From contig NZ_QFOA01000012.1 of the NCBI RefSeq assembly GCF_003248505.1, forward strand, positions 3,168 to 67,167: a stretch of 64,000 nucleotides of DNA, given 5' to 3'. A program made the translations under genes and the position numbers. Shown in pieces: positions 50,228-59,170 of this stretch (positions are counted from its first letter, which is position 1; the number at the start of each line of letters is the position of its first letter). The stretch comes from Sphingobium sp. (lineage in GTDB: Bacteria; Pseudomonadota; Alphaproteobacteria; Sphingomonadales; Sphingomonadaceae). Below the pieces are notes generated by a model. The model had not been told where the DNA came from. It did no database searches and saw nothing but the letters and a program-made list of their open reading frames with translations.

Positions 50228-51040
50228 GTGGCGCGCGAAATTACCGGCTTTTCCAACCCGCTGGTCAAGCGCGTACGATCCTTGCGCGAAAAGAAATATC
50301 GCAAAGCCGAAGGGCTGTTCCTGGCCGAAGGGCTGCGCATCCTGACCGAAGCGCGCGAAGAAGGCGTGCTGCCCGAAATGCTGTTCCACGCAGGCTCCAC
50401 CCATCCGCTCGCCATCGACCTCATCGCCGCGATGGAGGCGGCTGGGGGCGAGCAGGCGGGCTATGACATTATCGAAACCACCCCCGACATCCTGTCCAAG
50501 ATCAGCGGGAAGGACAATCCGCAGGCGGTGGTCGGCGTCTATCGCGACCGGCTGACCCCGCTGGCCGATCTGGACCGGGGGCGGGCCGATATCTGGATCG
50601 TCGCCCAGTCGCTGCGCGATCCCGGCAATCTTGGCACCATCTTGCGGACCGGCGACGCGGTCGGCGCGGGCGGCCTCATCCTGATCGACGATTGCGTCGA
50701 TCCCTTCTCGGTCGAATCGGTGCGCGCCAGCATGGGCGCGCTCTTCACCCAGTCGATCACGCAGGCGCGCTGGGACGAGTTCCTGCCCTGGCTGCGCGGC
50801 GGCCCGGGCCAGTTGATCGGCACCAGCCTCAAGGCCACGCACGATTATCAGGAGCCGCGCTACGCCAGCCCCGCCTTCCTCCTCGTCGGGAACGAGGCGC
50901 AGGGACTGCCGCCCGAATATGAGGCGCAATGCGACCTGCTGGTCAAGATGCCGATGCGGGGCAAGGCCGACAGCCTGAACGCCGCGGTCGCGACGGCGGT
51001 CATGGCCTATGAACTGCTGAACCAGAAAAGAAGGACGTGA
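50228..51040 (+). CDS. TrmH/SpoU family RNA 2'-O-methyltransferase
   Basis: 270 residues, GTG start. N-terminal substrate-binding domain (FSNPLVKRVRSLREKKYRKAEGLFLAEGLRIL), then the knotted SPOUT domain with VAQSLRDPGNLGTILRT, DDCVDPFS, and LVGNEAQGLPPE and MRGKADSLNAAVATAV. Methylates ribose 2'-OH in rRNA or tRNA; exact target cannot be assigned (similar proteins include TsnR and RlmB-like enzymes). Its stop is overlapped by a GTGA, but the next gene probably uses an ATG six bases on. Confidence 0.93.
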   Translation: MAREITGFSNPLVKRVRSLREKKYRKAEGLFLAEGLRILTEAREEGVLPEMLFHAGSTHPLAIDLIAAMEAAGGEQAGYDIIETTPDILSKISGKDNPQAVVGVYRDRLTPLADLDRGRADIWIVAQSLRDPGNLGTILRTGDAVGAGGLILIDDCVDPFSVESVRASMGALFTQSITQARWDEFLPWLRGGPGQLIGTSLKATHDYQEPRYASPAFLLVGNEAQGLPPEYEAQCDLLVKMPMRGKADSLNAAVATAVMAYELLNQKRRT

Positions 51041-51042
51041 CG

Positions 51043-52323
51043 ATGGCCGGGAGGCGGACAAGCGGCATGGGCGAAATGTGGCGGCACAGGCGCGTGCTGG
51101 CGGCCAGCCTCATCGGTACGGCGGTCGAATTCTACGATTTCTATATCTACGCCACCGCCGCCAGCCTCATCTTTCCGGCACTGTTTTTCCCCGCCTCCTC
51201 CCCGACGGCGCAGCTGATGGCATCCTATGGCAGTCTGGCGCTCGCATTCTTCGCGCGGCCGCTGGGTGCGGCCATATTCGGCCATTATGGCGACCGGGTG
51301 GGACGCAAGGCGACGCTCGTCACTTCGCTGATGCTGATGGGCGGCTGCACGCTGCTGATCGGGTTCCTGCCGACGCACGTACAGATCGGCTGGTGGGCGC
51401 CGCTGATCCTGTGCCTGTTGCGCTTTGGGCAGGGGCTGGGGCTTGGCGGCGAATGGGGCGGCGCGGCGCTGCTCGCGGTGGAGAACGCCCCGCCCGGCTG
51501 GCGCGCGCGTTTCGGGATGTTCCCGCAGCTGGGCGCGCCTGTGGGCTTCATCGCGGCGAACGGCCTTTTCCTGATCCTGGGCACGATGCTGTCGGACGCA
51601 GAATTCTACGCCTGGGGCTGGCGCTTGCCGTTCCTGGGCAGCGCGGTGCTGGTGTTCCTTGGCCTGTGGGTGCGGTTGAAACTGACCGAAACGCCGGAGT
51701 TCGCCGCCGCAAAGGCGCATGCGCCGCCGCCCGCCGTGCCGCTCGCAACGCTGCTGTCCTCGCATCTGGGCGCAGCGATCGCAGGCACATTCGCCTGCGC
51801 CGCCTGCTTTGCCGTCTATTATATCGCGACTGCCTTCGCGCTCGGCTATGGCACGACGACGCTGAAGATCGACCGCAGCATTTTCCTGTCGCTCCAACTG
51901 GGTGCAATCCTGTTCATGGCAGGGAGCATCGTCGTCGCGGGCTGGTGGGCCGACCGGTCCAGCCCCACCCGCGTGCTGGCTTGGGGATGCGCAGGCACCA
52001 TCGCCATGGGGATCGCCTTCGGCCCCATGATCGGCACCGGCGCGCTTCTGCCGATCTTCCTGATCCTCAGCCTCGCGTTGTTCCTTATGGGATTCGTCTA
52101 CGGCCCTCTTGGCGCCTATCTGCCTGCGCTGTTCCCGATCCAGCTACGCTATACCGGCGCGTCCTTCGCCTTCAACCTCGGCGGTATCATCGGCGGCGCG
52201 CTTGCGCCCATCGTCGCGACCTGGCTGATCGCCGCCCAGGGCGTCGCGCTGGTGGGCCTCTACATGTCGGTTGCCGCTGCGATCAGCCTGGGCGGGCTGT
52301 GGTGGACCAGCCGGGCCGCGTGA
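51043..52323 (+). CDS. MFS transporter, metabolite:H+ symporter type
   Basis: 426 residues, 12 transmembrane helices. MHS-family features: ASLIGTAVEFYDFYIYATAASLIFPALFFP (first helices, residues 15-45), RPLGAAIFGHYGDRVGRKATL, and LGLGGEWGGAALLAVENAP. Relatives carry dicarboxylates, proline/betaine, shikimate or aromatic acids. An AAGGA seven bases before ATG 51043 decides the start over GTG 51037. Ends in a bidirectional hairpin shared with the receptor gene. Confidence 0.93.
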   Translation: MAGRRTSGMGEMWRHRRVLAASLIGTAVEFYDFYIYATAASLIFPALFFPASSPTAQLMASYGSLALAFFARPLGAAIFGHYGDRVGRKATLVTSLMLMGGCTLLIGFLPTHVQIGWWAPLILCLLRFGQGLGLGGEWGGAALLAVENAPPGWRARFGMFPQLGAPVGFIAANGLFLILGTMLSDAEFYAWGWRLPFLGSAVLVFLGLWVRLKLTETPEFAAAKAHAPPPAVPLATLLSSHLGAAIAGTFACAACFAVYYIATAFALGYGTTTLKIDRSIFLSLQLGAILFMAGSIVVAGWWADRSSPTRVLAWGCAGTIAMGIAFGPMIGTGALLPIFLILSLALFLMGFVYGPLGAYLPALFPIQLRYTGASFAFNLGGIIGGALAPIVATWLIAAQGVALVGLYMSVAAAISLGGLWWTSRAA

Positions 52324-52330
52324 CGCCGAA

Positions 52331-52355
52331 CGGGCGGCGAAACGCTCGCCGCCCG
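52331..52355. terminator. Bidirectional hairpin between MFS and receptor genes
   Basis: CGGGCGGCGA/TCGCCGCCCG 10-bp stem (52331-52340, 52346-52355) with a five-base loop lies between the convergent genes; only weak T-rich flanks. Confidence 0.55.
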
Positions 52356-52378
52356 CCCCCTCTCATCGCGTGCCGAAG

Positions 52379-55009
52379 TCAGAAGGTCACGTTGATCCGC
52401 GCATAATAATAGCCGCCGTTGATGCCGAAGGGCGAAAAGAGCGGATATTTGCTGGTCGAATAGCCCCGTTCGTTGTTCGCCAGTTCCGCGTCGCGGATCA
52501 GCGCCTTCGACCGCTGCGTCGGATATTTGTTGAACAGGTTGTTCGCCCCGATGGTGAGCTTGAGCGGGGTCGCCACCTGATAGCTCAGCTCAAGGTCGGT
52601 GAGAAAAGCGGACTTGACCGGCACCTTGATAAGGTTGCCCGCATCCGGTCCCAGCCGCGCCGTTTCGAACGCATAGACCTCGGAATAATAGCTCTCTCGC
52701 AGGTTGGCCGAGAATTTGCCCAGCGACCAGAAAGCGTTGAGCGTGCCCCGGAAGCGTGGCGTGCTATGCTCCAGCTCGACCACGCTGCCCGTGTCGATGA
52801 GGGCGGTGAGATCGGGATTGACGCTGCTGGAATAGAGCGCCGACGGCAGCGCGTTGATGCTCAGGACCTTGTTCTGGTTGTAGTTCGCCGTGTAGGTGAG
52901 GTCGAGCTTGCCCATGTCGCCGAGGTTTGCGGTGTAATTGGCGACAAGGTCGATGCCGCGCGTGCGCATCTTCACGCCGTTGACGAAGCTCTGCACCGAA
53001 ATGCCGCCATCGGTGTTCCGGTCGACGCCATTGTCGGCGTAGATCACATAGCCCGGAATGGCGTTCGCCTGCGCCAGCGACGTGATGGCCGAACTGCCGC
53101 CCAGCGCCGCGTTGACCGCCGCCAGCACGGGCAATTGATTGTAGATGGAATAGAGGTCGGCATTGTAGGGCAGACACGCGCTCGCGTTCGACCCGGCATA
53201 ACCCTGCGGGCAACGATTGCCGGTAAAGCCCGAAAAGCTGGAGGAGGTCATGATCCGGTTGCGGATCGTGATCTGGTAGGCGTCGACCGTCAGCGTGAAA
53301 TTGGGGGCGGGGTTGAACACCGCGCCCAGCGAATAGTTGGTCGATTTTTCCGGGCCGAGCCCCCCGAAACCCAGCGCCTGCGCCGCGGAAGAGGCCGGCG
53401 GCAGCACGCCGCCGATGAAGCCCGGCCCCACATTCAGGCCCGAATAGCCTCCTTCCGCCAGCGTCGGCGCGCGGAAGCCGGTGCTGACCGTACCGCGCAG
53501 CGCGAATTCGGGCGAGAAATCGTAGCGGCTGGTCAGCTTGAACACGGTCGTGTCGCCAAAGTCGCTGTAATGTTCGTGCCGCACCGCGCCGTCGACCAGC
53601 CAGGCTTCGACCGGCTTGAAGCTGACATCGAGATATTGCGAGAAATTCCGGCGCTTGTAGGTGCCCGCGTCATTGGGCGAATAGCCGAAGAAGGACTGCG
53701 CCCCGCCGCCATAATAGGATGCCGGGTCGCCCGCGCGGATGCCGTAGCTTTCGCGGCGATATTCAAGCCCCGCCGCAAGGTTGAGCGGTTCGGCGAAGCC
53801 CACGTCGAACTGGTGCGTCAGGTCGAGCGTGTTGGTCCATTGCGTGTTGAAAAAGTCGCCGTTGTGAAAGGTCGTGGGCGTAAAGCCCGTGTCGCGATAA
53901 AGCTGTGCGTTGGCCGAATGGTAGACATAGACCTCGACCAGATCCTTGCCGTAGGTCGATGCAAGGTCGAAGGTCGTTTCGCCCACCGTCCCCTTGAACC
54001 CGCCGGTGAAGCTGTAATCGGTTTCGTCGATCCGCTCCTGCGGCTGGAAACCGCCAGAATAGAAGGGAACGCCCGCCTTGCTCACCACCACCAGCGGCGA
54101 GCGGGTATTTTCGTACGCCGCCGCCTTTTTGTGGCCATAGCTGCCGAAGCTGTAGAGCTCATATTCGCCGAACTCGTATCCGGCGTTGTAGCTGACCACC
54201 GTCTGGTCGATCTGCGGATCGCCGACGATGCGGTTGGTGTAAGGATAGCCGGGCAGCTTGGTGATGTCGGGGAAGCGCGTTGCGAGCGTCAACGATTGCG
54301 GGTTCACGTCGCCCCGGAAACTGAAGCCCTTGTGCTTCTTTTGCGCCGCGATGTTGAGATAGGCGCCCTCGAAGGGGGCAAGGCCGATATTGCCGCCGAT
54401 GGCGTAGGTCTTGCCGCCCTGGTCGTAATAGCGCCCGCCCGTCGCGTTGATCGTCCCGCCGTGGTCGGCGCGCTTCTGGATGAAGTTGATGACGCCCGCG
54501 ATCGCATCGGTGCCATATTGCGCCGCCGCGCCGTCCTGGAGCACTTCGACACGCTCGACCGATTCGGGCAGGATGAAGCTGATGTCGGGGGCCGCGCTGC
54601 CGCCATATGGGCCGCCTGCGACCGACACGTTGGCGGTGCCGTGACGGCGCTTGCCGTTGACGAGGATCAGCGTGTGGTTGGGCGACAGCCCGCGCAGCTT
54701 CATCTGGAGCGTGTGTGCCTGAAGATCCGAACCGAAGGACTGCGCCTGGATCGAGGGGAGTTGCTGCGCCAGGCTTTGCAGCAGGTCGGGCGATCCGGTA
54801 CGCTGGATCGCGTCGGCGCCCAGCAACTGGATCGGTGCCGGGCTGTCCGCCGCCTTCATGCCGGTCAGGCGCGTGCCGGTGATGATGATCGCGGCCCCGC
54901 CTTCGTCCGCCGCTGCGCCCTGCGGCGCGCCATCCTGAGCATATGCCGTGGTGCAAGCCGCGATCGCCACACTGAGCGCCGCTGTGGAAACCATAGTCCT
55001 GACGTTCAT
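52379..55009 (-). CDS. TonB-dependent receptor, full length
   Basis: 876 residues. Signal peptide ending AYAQ (about residue 25; an IAAC within it is a chance lipobox). No TonB-box is certain, but ADSPAPIQLLGADAIQR opens the plug (about 50-190) with LRGLSPNHTLILVNGKRR and VEVLQDGAAAQYGTDAIAGVINF. The barrel carries GFRAPTLAEGGYS, a cysteine-bounded loop (CPQGYAGSNASAC, residues about 600-615) and ends YYYARINVTF. Paralogous to the receptor at the window start. Substrate unknown; the MFS gene is convergent, not co-transcribed. Confidence 0.96.
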   Translation of the reverse strand: MNVRTMVSTAALSVAIAACTTAYAQDGAPQGAAADEGGAAIIITGTRLTGMKAADSPAPIQLLGADAIQRTGSPDLLQSLAQQLPSIQAQSFGSDLQAHTLQMKLRGLSPNHTLILVNGKRRHGTANVSVAGGPYGGSAAPDISFILPESVERVEVLQDGAAAQYGTDAIAGVINFIQKRADHGGTINATGGRYYDQGGKTYAIGGNIGLAPFEGAYLNIAAQKKHKGFSFRGDVNPQSLTLATRFPDITKLPGYPYTNRIVGDPQIDQTVVSYNAGYEFGEYELYSFGSYGHKKAAAYENTRSPLVVVSKAGVPFYSGGFQPQERIDETDYSFTGGFKGTVGETTFDLASTYGKDLVEVYVYHSANAQLYRDTGFTPTTFHNGDFFNTQWTNTLDLTHQFDVGFAEPLNLAAGLEYRRESYGIRAGDPASYYGGGAQSFFGYSPNDAGTYKRRNFSQYLDVSFKPVEAWLVDGAVRHEHYSDFGDTTVFKLTSRYDFSPEFALRGTVSTGFRAPTLAEGGYSGLNVGPGFIGGVLPPASSAAQALGFGGLGPEKSTNYSLGAVFNPAPNFTLTVDAYQITIRNRIMTSSSFSGFTGNRCPQGYAGSNASACLPYNADLYSIYNQLPVLAAVNAALGGSSAITSLAQANAIPGYVIYADNGVDRNTDGGISVQSFVNGVKMRTRGIDLVANYTANLGDMGKLDLTYTANYNQNKVLSINALPSALYSSSVNPDLTALIDTGSVVELEHSTPRFRGTLNAFWSLGKFSANLRESYYSEVYAFETARLGPDAGNLIKVPVKSAFLTDLELSYQVATPLKLTIGANNLFNKYPTQRSKALIRDAELANNERGYSTSKYPLFSPFGINGGYYYARINVTF

Positions 55010-55313
55010 GAACAGCCCCCTATTCGTGTCGGAAGGGCCTCTCCTCCATGCTATCGCTGGCTCAATGGCTCCGGATGCTCTTTCAACCCATCGGCATTTT
55101 TGGAAACATTCAGCAACAATGGGAAACGGAGCGTGCCGGTAAATCCACCATGCGGCGAATGGCCCTTTGTTTCATTTTCGAGACGCTGACGCAGGACAAT
55201 GGCCGATTCGCTCTCAAACATCTGAAATGCATAGAAAAAGGCGGCACCCAAGGGGCACCGCCTGTTTCCATTTTGCAACTGTCAAGCGATAGAGGAAGCG
55301 ATCCTCCCCGCGA
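55010..55313. other. Intergenic region between rplS and the receptor gene
   Basis: 304 bases without a gene; less GC-rich than its neighbours. It should hold the promoter of the receptor gene (read leftwards) and the end of the rplS operon. Besides the rplS terminator I see a 10-bp inverted repeat with one bulge (GCGAAT-GGCC at 55155-55164, GGCC-G-ATTCGC at 55201-55211) with a 36-base spacer, of unknown meaning. Confidence 0.6.
55235..55262 (-). terminator. Intrinsic terminator of the rpsP-rplS operon
   Basis: On the minus strand GGCGGTGCCC pairs with GGGTGCCGCC (10 bp, two G-T pairs), followed by TTTTTC. It lies about 50 bases after rplS. Confidence 0.75.
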
Positions 55314-55679
<366 letters not shown>

Positions 55680-55685
55680 GTAACG

Positions 55686-56423
55686 TCAGTCCTCAACTTT
55701 TCGCTGCGCACCAGAGGGCGGCTGGTCCCGAACGCCGATGTGACGTTCCCAAAGGTCCGGCCGCCTTAGCCGTGTATCGTCCTCCGCCCTTTGCTTCCGC
55801 CAGGCGGCGATCTTCGCATGATCCCCCGATCGCAACACTTCAGGGATCGTGCGCCCCTCCCATTCCACCGGGCGGGTATAGTGCGGATATTCGAGCAACC
55901 CCGTTTCGAAGGATTCCTCGACTCCGCTGGAAGCCGCGCCCATTACACCGGGAAGCAGCCGCACGCAAGCATCGAGCAGCAGCAGCGCCGCCATCTCTCC
56001 GCCCGACAGGACGATGTCGCCCATGCTGACCTGCTCGATCGGGCGGCCTTCGAAAATTCGCTCGTCGAACCCTTCGAACCGGCCGCACAGGATCGTCGCC
56101 CCCGGCCCCGCCGCAAGAGCGCGCACGCGGCTCTGCGTGATCGGGCGACCGCGCGGCGTCATCGCCAGCACGGGAAGGTCGGGGCGCTGCTCCAGCGCAT
56201 GATCGACCGCCCTCGCCAGCACGTCGGCGCGCAGCACCATGCCCGCACCCCCGCCCGCGGGCGTGTCGTCCACGGTGCGGTGCCGGTCGGCCGCGAAATC
56301 GCGAATCTGGATGGGATCGCACGCCCATTTCCCCTCGCCGAGCGCCCGCCCCGCCAGCGACACGCCAAGGGGGCCGGGAAACATCTCAGGGTAGAGGGTC
56401 AGGATCTGCGCGGTAAAGTTCAT
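55686..56423 (-). CDS. trmD: tRNA (guanine-37-N1)-methyltransferase
   Basis: 245 residues. SPOUT enzyme that makes m1G37 to prevent frameshifting. Signatures: ILTLYPEMFPGPLGVSL, VDDTPAGGGAGMVLR, LCGRFEGFDERIFE, GDIVLSGGEMAALLLLD (SAM knot) and LEYPHYTRPVEWEGR. Its ATG overlaps the stop of a small membrane-protein gene (ATGA) which is inserted between rimM and trmD. Confidence 0.97.
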   Translation of the reverse strand: MNFTAQILTLYPEMFPGPLGVSLAGRALGEGKWACDPIQIRDFAADRHRTVDDTPAGGGAGMVLRADVLARAVDHALEQRPDLPVLAMTPRGRPITQSRVRALAAGPGATILCGRFEGFDERIFEGRPIEQVSMGDIVLSGGEMAALLLLDACVRLLPGVMGAASSGVEESFETGLLEYPHYTRPVEWEGRTIPEVLRSGDHAKIAAWRKQRAEDDTRLRRPDLWERHIGVRDQPPSGAQRKVED

Positions 56424-56692
56424 CCGCGCCGCGCCCGCAGCCGCGCCGCCGACCAGCCGCCGCCCATGCACAACAGTCCGCAGACCAGCAGCGACAGACC
56501 GATCATGCGCAGCATGTCGGAAAGGGGCCGCTCGGGGTGCATGAGGGCCGGGACCAGCACCAGCAGAGGAATGGGCAGCAGCAATGCCAGAGCCGCCGTC
56601 AGCTTGCCCGCTACCGGCCAGCGCACGGCATGAAGCCGCCAGCCCACCACCAGCATGAAGATGAGATAGACGATCGTGACGATGCGCGCCAT
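56420..56692 (-). CDS. Small membrane protein inserted in the rimM-trmD operon
   Basis: 90 residues, with about three hydrophobic helices (residues 5-20, 28-50 and 62-82) and a basic end SAARLRARRG. It begins 11 bases after rimM and overlaps trmD by ATGA, so it is translationally coupled and almost surely made. Not a usual member of this operon and not a family I recognise. Codon use looks like the neighbours. Could be a membrane partner of the translation/SRP operon or simply a lineage-specific insertion. Confidence 0.75.
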   Translation of the reverse strand: MARIVTIVYLIFMLVVGWRLHAVRWPVAGKLTAALALLLPIPLLVLVPALMHPERPLSDMLRMIGLSLLVCGLLCMGGGWSAARLRARRG

Positions 56693-56703
56693 CGCCCGGC
56701 CGA

Positions 56704-57198
56704 TCAGACCGCGAAGGCGGCGTCGATGGTCGCCCCGCCCTCGCCCAGCGTCACGACATGCATGGGCGCCATGAAGCGCTTGCCCGGCTTGCCGTCGGCA
56801 TCGGGCCGTTGCACCTCGACGATGTCGCCCGCGCCGAAATTCTCGACCGCGACGATCTCCCCCAGCGCCTCGCCTTCGCTCGACGTGCAGGGCAGGCCGA
56901 TGAGGTCGGCATGATAATATTCGCCCTCGCCCAGCGGCGGAAGCGCGGATCGGGGCACGGTGAGTTCCGTGCCGCGCAGGGCTTCGGCGGCATTGCGATC
57001 GCCGATCCCGGCGAAGCGCGCCACCGCGCCCTGGGATCCGGGCCGCACCGACTTCAACGCCAGCGCGCGCCCGCCCGCGTCGAAGCTGTCATAGGTCTTG
57101 AGGCTTTCAACCCCATCGCCGAACAGCTTCAGACGGACTTCGCCCGTCACTCCATGCGCACCGATGATGACGGCCAAAGTGACGGGCTTGTCGTTCAA
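56704..57198 (-). CDS. rimM: Ribosome maturation factor RimM
   Basis: 164 residues, TTG start at 57198, five bases after rpsP. Needed for 16S rRNA processing and 30S head assembly, binding S19. N-terminal LAVIIGAHGVTGEVRLKLFG (KOW-like barrel), AEALRGTELTVPRSALPPL, EYYHADLIGLPC, and the PRC-barrel end with FGAGDIVEVQ and KRFMAPMHVVTLGE. The TTG start may keep its level low relative to S16. Confidence 0.95.
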   Translation of the reverse strand: MNDKPVTLAVIIGAHGVTGEVRLKLFGDGVESLKTYDSFDAGGRALALKSVRPGSQGAVARFAGIGDRNAAEALRGTELTVPRSALPPLGEGEYYHADLIGLPCTSSEGEALGEIVAVENFGAGDIVEVQRPDADGKPGKRFMAPMHVVTLGEGGATIDAAFAV

Positions 57199-57203
57199 GG
57201 GGT

Positions 57204-57653
57204 TCAGCCCTCGGCCTGCTCGGCGGTTGCTTCCTCGGCGGGAGCAGCTTCCTCGGCAGGCGCTTCAGCCGGAGCGTTCGCGGCTTCCTCGGCAGCCTTG
57301 CGGGCTTCCTCGGCCTCGGCCAGCTTGGTGGCGCGGTCTTCGGCGCGATCCTTGGCCTTCTGGCCCGGTTCGGCCTTCTTGGGGTTGTTGCGCGCCTTGC
57401 GCTCCTTCACGCCGGCAGCGTCGAGGAAACGGGCGACGCGGTCGGTCGGCTGCGCGCCGGCTTCGACCCAGTGCTTCGCGCGCTCGGTGTCGAGCACCAC
57501 GCGCTTCTCGTCGCCCTTGGGCAGCTGCGGGTTGTAGCTGCCGATGCGCTCGATGAACTTGCCGTCACGCGGCGCGCGGCTGTCGGCCACGACGATGCGG
57601 TAATAGGGGCGCTTCTTGGAGCCGCCGCGCGACAGACGGATGGAGGTTGCCAT
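57204..57653 (-). CDS. rpsP: 30S ribosomal protein S16 with acidic/Ala-rich tail
   Basis: 149 residues. Residues 1-82 are standard S16 (IRLSRGGSKKRPYYRIVVADSRAPRDGKFIERIGSYNP spread over residues 5-42; ERAKHWVEAGAQPTDRVARFL). Residues about 85-149 are a Lys/Glu/Ala-rich extension (ending in repeats of PAEEA-type units) that more than half again lengthens the usual 80-residue protein. Such tails are known in alphaproteobacterial S16; function unclear. A TTCGA-N5-TCGAA palindrome lies 28-42 bases upstream. Confidence 0.97.
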   Translation of the reverse strand: MATSIRLSRGGSKKRPYYRIVVADSRAPRDGKFIERIGSYNPQLPKGDEKRVVLDTERAKHWVEAGAQPTDRVARFLDAAGVKERKARNNPKKAEPGQKAKDRAEDRATKLAEAEEARKAAEEAANAPAEAPAEEAAPAEEATAEQAEG

Positions 57654-57680
57654 GGAGTTTCTTGCCTTTCTTCTGACTGG

Positions 57681-57695
57681 TTCGATGTGTTCGAA
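57681..57695 (-). promoter_or_regulatory. Palindrome between ffh and rpsP
   Basis: TTCGA-TGTGT-TCGAA (15 bp) in the 50-base, AT-rich gap between ffh and rpsP. Candidate operator or short mRNA hairpin upstream of the S16 ribosome-binding site. Confidence 0.35.
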
Positions 57696-57703
57696 AACTG
57701 GAA

Positions 57704-59170
57704 TTATTTCTTCATGAAATTCTGAAAGCCCGGCGGCAGCTTGGGCATGGCGCCGCCCAGCCCGCCGAGGCCGGAAAGATCGGGCGGGGTGCCGCCTTCG
57801 GGACCGCCGAGCCCACCGAGGCCGCCCATGCCCCCGCCGCCGAACATCTTGGCAAGGCCCTTCAATCCGCCCATCTTGCGGATCTTCTTCATCGCCGTTT
57901 CCATTTCCTGATGCATTTTCAGGAGCTTGTTCACGTCCTGCACGGTGCGGCCCGCGCCCTTGGCGATGCGGATCTTGCGCTTGGCATTGATAAGAGCGGG
58001 CTTTTCCCGCTCCTTGGGCGTCATCGATCCGATCATTGCGTCGAGGTGGATCAACGTCTTGTCGTTCGCGCCGCTCGCAGCCATCGCCGCCTGCGCCTTC
58101 TTGAGGCCGGGCAGCATTCCCGCAAGCGCGCCGAGGCCGCCCATGCGACGCATCTGGTTGAGCTGCATGCGCAGGTCGTTCATGTCGAACTGACCCTTCG
58201 CCATTTTCTTGGCGAGCTTGTCGGCTTCCTCGGCGTCGATCGTCTCGGCGGCGCGCTCGACCAGGCTGACGACATCGCCCATGCCAAGAATGCGCTGCGC
58301 CACGCGCGCGGGGTGGAAGGGTTCGAGCGCATCGAGCTTTTCGCCCGTGCCCGCGAACTTGATCGGGCGTCCCGTCACCGCGCGCATCGAAAGCGCCGCA
58401 CCGCCGCGCGCGTCGCCGTCCATGCGGGTCAGCACCACGCCGGTCAGCGGCACCTGGCTTGTGAAGCTGGTCGCGACATTGACCGCGTCCTGCCCGGTCA
58501 GCGAGTCGACGACGAGCAGGATTTCGGCAGGATCGGTCACATCGGCCACCGCCTTCATCTCGTCCATCAGCGCCTGGTCGACGTGCAGGCGACCCGCGGT
58601 GTCCAGCATCACCACGTCGAAGCCCTGGAGCTTCGCCGCCTGCAACGCGCGCTTTGCGATATCGACCGGCTGCTGGCCCGGAACGATCGGCAGCGTCGCC
58701 ACGTCGGTCTGCGTGCCGAGAACCGCAAGCTGCTCCTGCGCGGCGGGGCGCTGCACGTCGAGCGACGCCATCAGCACCTTCTTGCGCTCTTTTTCCTTCA
58801 GGCGCTTGGCGATCTTGGCGGTGGAGGTCGTCTTGCCCGACCCCTGCAGGCCCACCATCATGATGACGGCGGGCGGCGTCACGTCGATCAGCAGGTCGCT
58901 GCTTTCCGACCCCAGCGTTTCGGTGAGCGTGTCGGACACGATCTTGACGACCATCTGCCCGGGCGTGACGGAGCGCAGGACGTCGCTGCCCACCGCGCGT
59001 TCGGTCGCCTGATCGACGAACTGGCGCACCACCGGCAGCGCCACGTCCGCTTCGAGCAGCGCGATCCGCACTTCGCGCATCGCGGCGCGGACATCGTCCT
59101 CCGTGAGCGCACCGCGCCCCCGCAGCTTGTCGAAGACCCCGCCTAGGCGATCGCTGAGCGAATCGAACAT
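57704..59170 (-). CDS. ffh: Signal recognition particle protein Ffh
   Basis: 488 residues. SRP54 GTPase that binds signal sequences and 4.5S RNA and docks with FtsY. N domain MFDSLSDRLGGVFDKLRGRG; G domain with VGLQGSGKTTSTAKIAKRL, DTAGRLHVDQALM and KFAGTGEKLDALEPF; methionine-rich M domain (about 320-440, MTPKEREKPALINAKRKIRIAKGAG). The last 50 residues are Gly/Met/Pro-rich (GGGGMGGLGGLGGPEGG). Start 59170 after GAGGTGGTG is fixed by the family. First gene of the operon; a structured leader precedes it. Confidence 0.97.
   Translation of the reverse strand: MFDSLSDRLGGVFDKLRGRGALTEDDVRAAMREVRIALLEADVALPVVRQFVDQATERAVGSDVLRSVTPGQMVVKIVSDTLTETLGSESSDLLIDVTPPAVIMMVGLQGSGKTTSTAKIAKRLKEKERKKVLMASLDVQRPAAQEQLAVLGTQTDVATLPIVPGQQPVDIAKRALQAAKLQGFDVVMLDTAGRLHVDQALMDEMKAVADVTDPAEILLVVDSLTGQDAVNVATSFTSQVPLTGVVLTRMDGDARGGAALSMRAVTGRPIKFAGTGEKLDALEPFHPARVAQRILGMGDVVSLVERAAETIDAEEADKLAKKMAKGQFDMNDLRMQLNQMRRMGGLGALAGMLPGLKKAQAAMAASGANDKTLIHLDAMIGSMTPKEREKPALINAKRKIRIAKGAGRTVQDVNKLLKMHQEMETAMKKIRKMGGLKGLAKMFGGGGMGGLGGLGGPEGGTPPDLSGLGGLGGAMPKLPPGFQNFMKK

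Noticed and set aside
52379..55009. Reading the receptor's IAAC as a lipoprotein signal
   Set aside because: A normal signal-peptidase I site (AYA-Q) follows directly and lipidation is not usual for TonB-dependent receptors.
54920..55009. Receptor and MFS gene as a single uptake operon
   Set aside because: The genes are convergent with a hairpin between them, so co-transcription is not possible.
52271..55189. Very long open frame antisense to the full TonB-dependent receptor
   Set aside because: Arginine/histidine-rich, no motifs, no ribosome-binding site; a by-product of high GC content opposite a real gene with clear family signatures.
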